Assembly: GCA_030648615.1 (NCBI GenBank)
Contig: JAUSHJ010000040.1
Location: forward strand, 1-64,000
Source of the DNA: Microcaldota archaeon
Lineage (GTDB): Archaea > Micrarchaeota > Micrarchaeia > Anstonellales > Bilamarchaeaceae
DNA length: 64,000 nucleotides
Direction: 5' to 3'
The notes below the pieces were generated by a model that was not told the origin of the DNA, made no database searches, and was given only the letters and a program-made list of their open reading frames with translations. This document shows positions 17,311 through 23,879 of this stretch, piece by piece (the stretch's first letter is position 1; every line of letters starts with the position of its first letter). A program made the translations under genes and the position numbers.

Positions 17311-17316
17311 TAAACA
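17306..17316 (+). promoter_or_regulatory. TATA-like box upstream of initiator tRNA-Met
   Basis: TGTATATAAAC lies about 45 bp before the mature tRNA 5' end and overlaps the right arm of the palindrome element. If it is the promoter, the primary transcript has a short 5' leader. Confidence 0.45.
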
Positions 17317-17354
17317 TTTCCTTACATCATAATATCCTCTAGGCTCCAAGTAAT

Positions 17355-17571
17355 AGCGGGGTAACGCATTCTAAAACTTTTTAACATTTAGGGTGCGCCT
17401 CATGGGGAGCTTGGAGTTCCCGCTGGAAGTTGTATCTAGTATTTCTTATTGGATACATCTGGCAAAGCTCATAACCCAGTTGTGTCTTTTGATTAAAAGA
17501 TGCAGGGCAAAGATCGATGGTTCAAATATTTGAACCACTTTTGGTTTGAGTTGGAATTCCATCCCCCGCTA
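17355..17571 (+). tRNA. Initiator tRNA-Met (CAT) with four introns
   Basis: Exons 17355-17363, 17404-17426, 17467-17479, 17511-17526 and 17558-17571 join to a 75-nt tRNA: acceptor AGCGGGG/CCCCGCT, D-stem GGGG/TCCC, anticodon arm CTGGG-CTCATAA-CCCAG, variable loop AGATC, T-arm GATGG-TTCAAAT-CCATC, discriminator A, no encoded CCA. A1:U72 and the three G:C pairs in the anticodon stem mark it as initiator. The introns are 40, 40, 31 and 31 nt, at about positions 9/10, 30/31, 43/44 and 59/60. Each boundary fits a bulge-helix-bulge: for example the last has central helix TTCA/TGGA with nine consecutive inner pairs, and the third has ten inner pairs. The second and third have one mismatch in the central helix. 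A T-run follows the gene. Confidence 0.9.
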
Positions 17572-17585
17572 TTTTTATTTTTTTT
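17572..17585 (+). terminator. T-rich terminator after initiator tRNA
   Basis: TTTTTATTTTTTTT follows the discriminator base directly, the usual archaeal transcription stop for a tRNA gene. Confidence 0.6.
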
Positions 17586-17599
17586 GAGTCTAGAGTTCC

Positions 17600-17822
17600 C
17601 AATTGTTCATCGTTATGAACAACACAATTTTCCGAAGTATCGGAAAATGTGCACATTGTTGCGTACAACAATTGTGTGGGCGCAATTATTTTCTGCGGAA
17701 AATAATGCATTGTCGGCAGTGTCAAAAATGCCGACAAGTATTGACGCGTATAGCGTCAATGCACATTGACAACACTTTGATTCATTGTCAATTGCGCATT
17801 GTTGCTCTGAGCAACAATTGCG
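17600..17822. repeat. Cluster of at least seven tandem and nested palindromes
   Basis: Perfect hairpins follow one another almost without spacing: TTGTTCAT/ATGAACAA, ATTTTCCGA/TCGGAAAAT, ATTGTTG/CAACAAT, ATTATTTTC/GAAAATAAT, TTGTCGGCA/TGCCGACAA, ATTGACGC/GCGTCAAT and TTGTTGCT/AGCAACAA, mostly with 3-5 nt loops. Longer-range pairs enclose them: GCGCAATT near 17680 with AATTGCGC near 17790, and CAATTGTT near 17600 with AACAATTG near 17813. Arms tend to begin TTG or ATTG and end CAA or CAAT. The ORFs predicted here only read through palindromes. Confidence 0.85.
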
Positions 17823-17862
17823 TTTAGTCTCCGGTTTAGTGTTTCGAATTTTCTATCTAGTT

Positions 17863-18816
17863 CTAATTCACACTGCATCTAGAATTCGTACACGTGCTAT
17901 TTCCAGAAATAACTGCACATGATAAAGTAGCCGAGTTTACATCGTTTCCTTGGCAGTAGTACTCTAAAACTTTCGAGCTATCCACGCAAGTGTCCTGATA
18001 AAGAATTCCTGAGGCTACAACTGAACCTGCAATTTCTCTAGTTATTCCATCACTGTCAGTGCAACCAGTAGCATTCAAATTAGTAATACAAGCTCCATTT
18101 GTACAATGCGTGAGCGTAGGGCAGTTAACCAGATCATATGCTGAAGTATTTCCATTACAATAATATTCCGTTAATATGTTATTGGTGCATTTATCATCTG
18201 AGACGTCTAAGAATCCAGAATTATCATCTATTGTTACCTTACCAAATGTTGATATATTATATCCATCACTATCAGTACAAGTAGTTTCTTTTCTTATGCA
18301 TCTTCCATCATAACAATTAGTTTTTTCAGGGCATTCAGATATTGCACCATCTACCAGATTATCCTTGCAACTATACTCACGTATATTTTTGTTCCCGGTG
18401 CAAGAATCAGTTTTAGTATCTCCGTTCAATTCCACAGTTCCTTTCGTGAATAAGTCACTGTCATCACTATCGGTACACGTGTTATTTTTCTTTGGGGTGC
18501 ATTTACCGAAATAACACTGATACCCTTGTGGGCAATTTATTTTTTCTATTTGTACTAAAGATTCATTACAATAATTTTCTTCCAAAGTTGTTATGCTGGT
18601 ACAATGATCGGTAAACTTCTTATTTGCTAAAGTGACAAATCCTTCAGTGTATATATCTATTGCATTACTTCCATTACAATAGTCTGCAGGTGTAGGAATT
18701 GTTTCTATCGTAGAGTTATTATTAGTTTTATTATCTAAATTTACTTTGTTTTTACTATTAGAAGTACAACCAAACAATAAAACCAAAACTACCAGACACA
18801 GAAGAAATTTTTTCAT
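17863..18816 (-). CDS. Cys-rich repeat lipoprotein
   Basis: A 317-residue secreted protein. The N-terminus 'MKKFLLCLVVLVLLFGCTS' is a lipoprotein signal with the lipobox Cys at residue 17, followed by an Asn/Thr-rich linker. The rest holds four repeats of about 65 residues, each with a 'CTDSDG'-like opening, a Gly-Lys-Val turn, an 'EYYC' or 'EYSC' block and two or three further Cys, for example 'CPEKTNCYDGRC'. Six or so Cys per repeat suggest disulphide-bonded surface modules. A DsbA-like oxidoreductase is encoded at the end of the window. Function is unknown; similar repeats are seen in surface proteins of DPANN archaea. Confidence 0.8.
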   Translation of the reverse strand: MKKFLLCLVVLVLLFGCTSNSKNKVNLDNKTNNNSTIETIPTPADYCNGSNAIDIYTEGFVTLANKKFTDHCTSITTLEENYCNESLVQIEKINCPQGYQCYFGKCTPKKNNTCTDSDDSDLFTKGTVELNGDTKTDSCTGNKNIREYSCKDNLVDGAISECPEKTNCYDGRCIRKETTCTDSDGYNISTFGKVTIDDNSGFLDVSDDKCTNNILTEYYCNGNTSAYDLVNCPTLTHCTNGACITNLNATGCTDSDGITREIAGSVVASGILYQDTCVDSSKVLEYYCQGNDVNSATLSCAVISGNSTCTNSRCSVN

Positions 18817-18859
18817 ATAATATTTACTACACTAAAATTATAAAAACAGTATATTAATT

Positions 18860-19381
18860 CTAGATATACTGCAAAGATAGTTTTCCTAAGTATGCAAGAA
18901 TTGTGAAACTCAAAATTCTTCCGCAAGCTGTTGCAAGTAAATATCTCCATACTGGGATTTTTAATGCACCTGCTGCCAAACCAGCAATGTCAAATACTGG
19001 GTTCGGAATTAATGCTAAAACAAATATTGCAAGGACGTCATATTTTTCTACCCATTCTTTGTATTTTTTGAATTGTGAATTAGTATTTATTATATCAGAA
19101 GCTCCACGGCCAGCAACGTAACCAGTCAGTTCTCCTATTGCAGATCCAGTTCCTCCTATCAATCCAACAAGGATGGGATCCAGAGATCTGCCTAATGCCA
19201 ATACGATAAATCTTCCAGGTCCCGGTATTAGAACTGTGGCAGACGATGCTATTGCAATTATAAATAATCCCAAGTATCCAAGTTCTTTGAATTTTTCTAT
19301 TTCGTTGTTTAGTGAAAATACCAGTATGATCGTCAATACTGCAAATACTATTTGAACTATTCCTTGGGTTTTTGTGTCCAT
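18860..19381 (-). CDS. DedA-family (SNARE-associated/VTT domain) membrane protein
   Basis: About 173 residues with four or five hydrophobic helices. 'SATVLIPGPGRFIVLALG' followed by 'GLIGGTGSAIGELTGYVAGR' matches the VTT/DedA pattern with its conserved Gly, Glu and Arg, and 'LIPNPVFDIAGLAAGALK' is the second re-entrant signature. DedA proteins are implicated in membrane lipid scrambling. The ATG at 19381 is preferred over 19390 because GTGAT lies just upstream. It is 43 bp from the lipoprotein gene, on the same strand, so co-transcription is likely. Confidence 0.88.
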   Translation of the reverse strand: MDTKTQGIVQIVFAVLTIILVFSLNNEIEKFKELGYLGLFIIAIASSATVLIPGPGRFIVLALGRSLDPILVGLIGGTGSAIGELTGYVAGRGASDIINTNSQFKKYKEWVEKYDVLAIFVLALIPNPVFDIAGLAAGALKIPVWRYLLATACGRILSFTILAYLGKLSLQYI

Positions 19382-19390
19382 AATTATCAC

Positions 19391-19816
19391 TAGTTGGCTC
19401 AGCTGATCCTCTTTCAGTCACTGTTGTCAGGTTACTTCGGGTACCCCGACCGACTAAATACCTCTACTCATCATCGCCAATTATAATGTGTTGGCGAGCT
19501 TTGAAAATACTTATCTTTTCAAATAAATATGTAATATCAGTGGTTATGGTTGCTAATTTAAAACCTATCGAGACAAAGTATTCCTGCTATTGGCTATTAG
19601 TCAGTGGCAGGTTAGCTAATTATAAATTAACTGCTGTCACGATCGAGGAAACATCGTTTCCGAGATATTTGCTCGATAGAGCAAACGGAAGTGACTGGAA
19701 TTCTGTCTTTAAGAAATACTGAAGACTAGGAAGGCCATATTGCATTAGTTTAGCATTAGTCAATGGGTGATTGAACTAACTAGTTCAATACTCATAAATT
19801 ACAGTAGTAATTTATT
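19391..19816. repeat. Non-coding spacer with dispersed palindromes
   Basis: No supportable gene. The spacer holds isolated hairpins: CGCCAA/TTGGCG (19475-19496), GGAAAC/GTTTCC (19647-19661) inside an outer ATCGAG/CTCGAT, and TTTGCTC/GAGCAAA (19668-19685), plus an imperfect longer stem around 19598-19640. They resemble the palindromes elsewhere in the window but do not share exact sequence. The 78-residue track ORF here has no protein-like features. Confidence 0.55.
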
Positions 19817-19966
19817 GGGCTCGTAGCTCAGTACCGTTTGTATCAATTAATATACTCGGTTGAGTAACAGCAGAGCACCCGCCTTGCACGCGGGGGGCCG
19901 AGGGTGCGAGAGCTTTGTCCTGGCGGACAAAATTAGCCAGCAAAGCCGTCTATCCCTCCGAGTCCA
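19817..19966 (+). tRNA. tRNA-Ala (TGC) with D-loop and T-loop introns and altered loop residues
   Basis: Acceptor GGGCTCG/CGAGTCC contains the G3:U70 pair that identifies tRNA-Ala; D-stem GCTC/GAGC, anticodon arm CCCGC-CTTGCAC-GCGGG (anticodon TGC), variable GGGCC, T-stem GAGGG/CCCTC, discriminator A. A T-loop intron at 19911-19952 (42 nt, inner helix GCTTTG/CAAAGC) leaves TGCGAGT, so position 55 is G instead of T. A D-loop intron of about 33 nt (around 19833-19866, with AGTA at both ends and CTCA/TGAG as central helix) leaves AGTAACAGCA, which lacks the usual G18-G19. The D-loop splice point is uncertain by one or two bases. Spliced length is about 75 nt. A T-rich stretch follows. The 98-residue track ORF overlapping it is spurious. 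Confidence 0.8.
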
Positions 19967-20245
19967 TTTCTTCTTTTTTGTCTTGTGTTGTGGGTCTTGA
20001 GTCTTGCCTACTGACGAATGAAAAACCTATTACTATTAGCGTCAGCTATGGACGAAGGAGGGAAGAGTCTTGTTATGATAGTGTCTGGATTCAAACGAAA
20101 CTGGTGCAACTGTCGAAAGAAAAAATATTATATTTGATGCCAGTGCCAAATAATAATCTGGTAAATCGCTATGCAATATTCTGGTACTATCAATCAGTTC
20201 CATTTATCTAACTTTCTCTCTTTAATATAGAAAAAAGGTAAGTAT
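19967..20245. other. Spacer between tRNA-Ala and gcvT
   Basis: The first bases are a T-rich terminator for the tRNA. A GGTCTTGAGTCTTG stretch belongs to the GAGTCT-type degenerate repeats. Near the end CTTTAATATAG is a possible promoter and AAAGGT a ribosome site for gcvT. Nothing else is recognised. Confidence 0.4.
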
Positions 20246-21322
20246 ATGCAATTAAAGAAAACTCCGTTGAATGCAGCACATTATCGTTTAGGAGCAAAAA
20301 TGGTTGAGTTTGGCGGCTGGGATATGCCTGTTCAGTATACTGGCATAATCGAAGAACATAATGCTGTACGAAACACCGTAGGCATATTCGATGTTTCTCA
20401 TATGGGAGAAGTATACGTTACTGGCCTCAATGCCAAAACATTCATAAATAATCTAATTACTAACGACATAAACAAATTAGTGCCTGGCCAAATCTTATAC
20501 TCCCCAATGTGCTATGAGCATGGTGGCATTGTTGATGATCTTCTAGTCTATAAATTTAGTGATGAGAAATTTCTAATTGTTGTTAATGCCTCTAATATCG
20601 ATAAGGATTTTGCCTGGATGCAGAAAAATTCTCAGGGTGCAGAATTAGTTGATCATAGTTCTGATGTTGGAGAAGTTGCGTTACAGGGTCCAAAAGCGCA
20701 CTTAGTATTGCAGAAATTAACTAAGTTTGATTTGAATTCGCTCAAGACATTCTACTTTGCTGAATTCGAAGTTGCAGGGGTCAAGTGTTTAGTTTCAAGG
20801 ACTGGTTATACTGGGGAAGACGGGTTTGAGATATATATTCAGGCAATAGAAACCGAGAATATCTGGAATGCTATTCTAGAAGCAGGTCAAGAGTTTGGCA
20901 TCAAGCCTTGCGGCTTGGGTTGTAGAGATTCATTGAGGTTAGAGGCAGGACTAATGCTCTATGGCAATGATATGACTGAGAACGTTACGCCATTAGAAGC
21001 ACCATTGAAATGGACGGTAAAACTTGATAATCATGAATTTATTGGAAAAAAAGCACTTCTAGAAAAACCACTTACCAGAAAGCTAGTTGGTTTTGAATTA
21101 TTAGAGCGTGCAGTTTCTAGGCATGGCAATGAGGTTTATATCAACGGGCAGAAGTTTGATTTAGTTGCCAGTGGTATTTTTTCTCCTACACTGCAGAAAC
21201 CAATAGGATTTGCATTCGTTCCTATGGATTTACCAATGGGGGGAGAAATTGAAATAAAAATTAGAGAAGGAAAAATAGTTAAGGCAAAAATTTGTAGCCA
21301 TAGATTTTATAAGAGGAAATAA
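20246..21322 (+). CDS. gcvT: Glycine cleavage system T protein (aminomethyltransferase)
   Basis: A 358-residue GcvT. It takes the aminomethyl group from lipoyl-GcvH and makes 5,10-methylene-tetrahydrofolate plus ammonia. Recognisable blocks are 'VEFGGWDMPVQYTGIIEEH' near residue 22, 'VGIFDVSHMGEV' near residue 45, 'LVVNASNIDKDF'-like folate-site residues ('IVVNASNIDKDFAWM'), 'SRTGYTGEDGFEIY' near residue 190, and 'GLGCRDSLRLEAGLMLYGND' near residue 225 with the conserved Arg and Asp. Length is standard. AAAGGT precedes the ATG. gcvH, gcvPA and gcvPB follow about 0.8 kb downstream with two small regulators between. Confidence 0.97.
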   Translation: MQLKKTPLNAAHYRLGAKMVEFGGWDMPVQYTGIIEEHNAVRNTVGIFDVSHMGEVYVTGLNAKTFINNLITNDINKLVPGQILYSPMCYEHGGIVDDLLVYKFSDEKFLIVVNASNIDKDFAWMQKNSQGAELVDHSSDVGEVALQGPKAHLVLQKLTKFDLNSLKTFYFAEFEVAGVKCLVSRTGYTGEDGFEIYIQAIETENIWNAILEAGQEFGIKPCGLGCRDSLRLEAGLMLYGNDMTENVTPLEAPLKWTVKLDNHEFIGKKALLEKPLTRKLVGFELLERAVSRHGNEVYINGQKFDLVASGIFSPTLQKPIGFAFVPMDLPMGGEIEIKIREGKIVKAKICSHRFYKRK

Positions 21323-21643
21323 TTATCTTCTAGTAACTACCTTTGCAAGCATCGGTGTTGTCTGTTCTATCAATTCCATCTCAAGTTCCTTTATCTTTTT
21401 AACTAATGGATTCTTTTCATTCAATTTGTAAAGTACTGTTTTTCCAAACGTTCTGGTTGATTCTACTAATTTTAATTCTATTAATCTGCCCCAATATTTG
21501 TAAAAAGTAACTTTGCTCAATCCAGTTTCATCTATGATTTGCTTCTTTGAATAGTCAAATAATCTATTTTCCAGTAGGAAATCAATCATTCTAAGTAGTG
21601 GAGTATCTCCCAAATATTCGATCAAAACTGATTTTTCTTCCAT
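21323..21643 (-). CDS. Small winged-helix transcriptional regulator
   Basis: A 106-residue protein whose residues 15-75 form a helix-turn-helix with wing: 'SKKQIIDETGLSKVTFYKYW' is the recognition region and 'ESTRTFGKTVLYKLNEKNP' the wing. The C-terminal helix may dimerise. It lies between gcvT and the other gcv genes but on the opposite strand, ending at the gcvT stop, so control of the glycine cleavage genes is possible but only inferred. Its start is divergent from the 90-residue gene next door. Confidence 0.72.
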   Translation of the reverse strand: MEEKSVLIEYLGDTPLLRMIDFLLENRLFDYSKKQIIDETGLSKVTFYKYWGRLIELKLVESTRTFGKTVLYKLNEKNPLVKKIKELEMELIEQTTPMLAKVVTRR

Positions 21644-21706
21644 CTATTTCTTATGAAGATAATCATTTATAAATCTATACTTTGAAAGGTATACTAAGTG
21701 AACTAT

Positions 21707-21976
21707 ATGGTATCAGATGATGAACTTAAGGCAACCATACTCCATCGTTTAGCCAAGAAGAGAAAGTGGGGAGAAAGCCATACTGCTTTTGAGAATGTAG
21801 CTAAAGGAGTTCCACCTCATTTCAAGGGGAGGATGAAAGATTTGGCAGAGGAACTCATTAAAGAAAATTTTATTTTACAAAAACCAACTGGTTATGGTTT
21901 GCAAATATCCTTAAATGTTGGAAAGAGCGAAGAAATTAGATGGATCATTAAAAAATATCTACAAGTTGAACTATAA
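21707..21976 (+). CDS. Conserved archaeal small winged-helix-like protein
   Basis: An 89-residue protein: 'RLAKKRKWGESHTAFENVAK', then 'HFKGRMKDLAEELIKENFIL', then 'KPTGYGLQISLN'. This pattern of a short helical start, a helix-turn-helix-like middle and a Gly-Tyr-Gly-Leu wing is familiar from small archaeal proteins of unknown role. The ATG at 21707 is preferred; the track start at 21698 is a GTG in the ribosome-site region. It is divergent from the winged-helix regulator, with about 60 bp between them. Confidence 0.7.
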   Translation: MVSDDELKATILHRLAKKRKWGESHTAFENVAKGVPPHFKGRMKDLAEELIKENFILQKPTGYGLQISLNVGKSEEIRWIIKKYLQVEL

Positions 21977-22032
21977 CTAAACTTTATAAACGAAAGCAAT
22001 AACTAATCAATATTGGGTAGTAGGTAGACAAG

Positions 22033-22134
22033 CTTGTTGCTTAGGGCAACAAGATGTCCACGCAATTGTCGAGCGCGACAATGCGCACATTGTTCGAAAC
22101 ATCGAACAATTGTGTTGTTGCAATGCAACAATTG
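22033..22134. repeat. gcvH: Cluster of four perfect palindromes in front of gcvH
   Basis: CTTGTTGC/GCAACAAG, ATTGTCG/CGACAAT, ATTGTTCGA/TCGAACAAT and TTGTTGC/GCAACAA follow one another with short loops. They form the leader of gcvH; the track frame starting at 22054 reads through them because they contain no stops in that frame. The last arm lies about 35 bp before the gcvH ATG. Confidence 0.85.
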
Positions 22135-22167
22135 GATGCTAGAAGTTTGAGATTCGCTGGTGTTTTT

Positions 22168-22548
22168 ATGGCATTGAAATTTACAAAAGATCATGAATGG
22201 ATAAGAACTGATGGAGATTTTGTAGTCGTAGGTATTTCTGATTATGCTCAAAAAGCACTCGGAGATTTAGTAAGTTTGGAATTGCCAAAAGTTGGCAGAG
22301 TTCTAAAACAACACGATAGTTTCTCGATTGTAGACTCGATGAAAGCAAGTAGTGATGTCTATGCACCAATAAGTGGTGAAGTAGTAGAAATAAATTCCCC
22401 TCTTAATAATAATCCTCAATGGATAAACGAATCTCCCTATGAAAAAGGATGGATGATAAAAATTAAGCCATCAAATCCTGCCGAGTTAGATGTACTAATG
22501 TCAGAAGAAGATTACAAAAAATACCTTTCTGGTTTGGGTAGTCACTAA
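22168..22548 (+). CDS. gcvH: Glycine cleavage system H protein
   Basis: A 126-residue lipoyl carrier. The lipoyl domain is complete: 'FTKDHEWIRTDGDFVVVGIS' at the start, 'LGDLVSLELPKVG', and the lipoylated Lys in 'IVDSMKASSDVYAPISGEV'. It shuttles the aminomethyl group from GcvP to GcvT. The ATG at 22168 with GGTG just upstream is the natural start; the 38 residues added in the track come from the palindrome cluster and are absent in other GcvH. Its stop overlaps the gcvPA start (TAATG). Confidence 0.97.
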   Translation: MALKFTKDHEWIRTDGDFVVVGISDYAQKALGDLVSLELPKVGRVLKQHDSFSIVDSMKASSDVYAPISGEVVEINSPLNNNPQWINESPYEKGWMIKIKPSNPAELDVLMSEEDYKKYLSGLGSH

Positions 22549-23879
22549 TGAATTATATACCTATCACTGATCAAGACGAGAAAGACATGCTCGCATTGCT
22601 CGGGTTAAAAAATATAGAGGAATTGTTTACACATGTTCCAGCTAAGCTTAATCGTGACCTTGCACTCGGAGAGCCTCTAAGTGAACTTGAATTAAAGAAA
22701 CATTTGCAGGAATTAAGTGAAAAGAATAACGTACTGAAATACTTTAGAGGTGCAGGAAGTTATTTGCATTACGTTCCCAGTGCAATTAATCATCTTATTT
22801 TACGTGGTGAGTTTTTTACTGCATATACTCCATATCAGCCAGAAGTAAGTCAAGGTACTTTACAGGCAATATACGAATTCCAAACGTTAATTTGTGCACT
22901 GACTGGTATGGATGTTGCAAATGCAAGTATGTATGATGTTGCTACAGCAGCAGCTGAATCTATGCTATTAGCAAGAAGTGAAAATGAACGGAACGAAGTA
23001 GTCATTGCCAATCCATTAAATCCACAATATTTAGAAGTGTTGAAGACTTATGCTGCAAGTTGTGGATTTGTTTTACATGAGGGTATAAGCAAATTAACCG
23101 ACAAGACTAGTTGTGTTATTGTTCAACAGCCAAGTTATCACGGATCTATAGAAGATTTAAAACAATTTTCAGACAAAATACATGAAAAAGGAGCAATGCT
23201 TGCAGTAATTATTACTGATCCTACTTCTCTTGCAATTATCGAACCTCCTGGGAGTTTTGGTGCAGATATTGTTGTTGGGGACTTACAATGCTTTGGTAAT
23301 GGGTTAAATTTTGGCGGACCGTCTGGGGGGTTTATGGCTGTAAAAAAACAGTTCATAAAGAAAATTCCAGGAAGACTTTGTGGAATGACAAATGACGATA
23401 AGGGAAATACAGGTTTCATACTTACTTTACAAGCAAGAGAGCAGCATATCAGACGTGAAAAAGCTACAAGTAACATTTGTACTAATCAGGCATTGAATGC
23501 ACTTGCTTCTACTATTTATCTTTCACTTCTTGGTAAAACTGGTTTGAGAAATGTTGCTATGAAAAGTTATCATAATGCGCACAAGTTACAAAAGTTGCTA
23601 GAGGTTAGCGGGTTTAAGCTAGTTGATGGTAGCAAACCATTGTCAGCGGGGCAAAAAAACGCTGACAACATTTGTCACGAAACTCGTGACAAATCATTTT
23701 ACAATGAATTTTTAGTTGAGACTCCAGTTCCAGTTAAAAATCTAAACGCAAAACTTCAAGACCACGGATTTTTAGGTGGAGTAGAAGTTGCAGAAAACAA
23801 ATGGTTGCTCTGTTGCACGGAAATGTTGGATGACAAGGATATTGAAAAATTTGTTGAGACCGTTAAGAGTGTGAAATAA
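22548..23879 (+). CDS. gcvPA: Glycine dehydrogenase subunit 1 (GcvPA) with a palindrome-encoded insert
   Basis: A 443-residue alpha subunit of the two-subunit glycine decarboxylase. Family blocks include 'FTAYTPYQPEVSQGTLQAI', 'DVANASMYDVATAAAE', 'SYHGSIED' and 'FGGPSGGFMA'. Together with GcvPB it decarboxylates glycine with PLP and loads GcvH. Near residues 364-383, between 'LVDGSK' and 'SFYNEFLVE', the protein has about 19 extra residues ('LSAGQKNADNICHETRDK'). The DNA under them is two perfect hairpins, so the insert looks like an in-frame palindromic element. It is translationally coupled to gcvH by a 1-bp overlap and is followed immediately by gcvPB. Confidence 0.95.
   Translation: MNYIPITDQDEKDMLALLGLKNIEELFTHVPAKLNRDLALGEPLSELELKKHLQELSEKNNVLKYFRGAGSYLHYVPSAINHLILRGEFFTAYTPYQPEVSQGTLQAIYEFQTLICALTGMDVANASMYDVATAAAESMLLARSENERNEVVIANPLNPQYLEVLKTYAASCGFVLHEGISKLTDKTSCVIVQQPSYHGSIEDLKQFSDKIHEKGAMLAVIITDPTSLAIIEPPGSFGADIVVGDLQCFGNGLNFGGPSGGFMAVKKQFIKKIPGRLCGMTNDDKGNTGFILTLQAREQHIRREKATSNICTNQALNALASTIYLSLLGKTGLRNVAMKSYHNAHKLQKLLEVSGFKLVDGSKPLSAGQKNADNICHETRDKSFYNEFLVETPVPVKNLNAKLQDHGFLGGVEVAENKWLLCCTEMLDDKDIEKFVETVKSVK
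23639..23693. repeat. Two palindromes inserted in frame inside gcvPA
   Basis: ATTGTCAGCG with CGCTGACAA (23639-23668) and TTTGTCACGA with TCGTGACAAA (23671-23693) are perfect stems within the coding sequence. The arm types TTGTCA.../...TGACAA match those of the intergenic palindromes at 17271-17291 and 51911-51956. The encoded residues have no counterpart in the usual GcvPA alignment as I know the family. Confidence 0.85.

Noticed and set aside
17600-17822. CRISPR-like array
   Set aside because: The repeated units are palindromes of differing sequence, not a constant direct repeat with unique spacers, and no cas gene is nearby.
17500-17827. Track ORFs of 89, 74 and 71 residues
   Set aside because: They run through the tRNA 3' part and the palindrome cluster; their reading is a by-product of stop-poor palindromes.
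19428-19700. Possible additional tRNA, SRP RNA or C/D box RNA
   Set aside because: I could not build an acceptor stem with a T-arm, and C and D boxes are too weak; only isolated hairpins are supported.
19915-20211. Track ORF of 98 residues
   Set aside because: It overlaps the tRNA-Ala T-loop intron and terminator and has no protein-like features.
22054-22548. gcvH starting at 22054 as in the track
   Set aside because: The extra residues come from the palindrome cluster; the ATG at 22168 with GGTG upstream matches GcvH.
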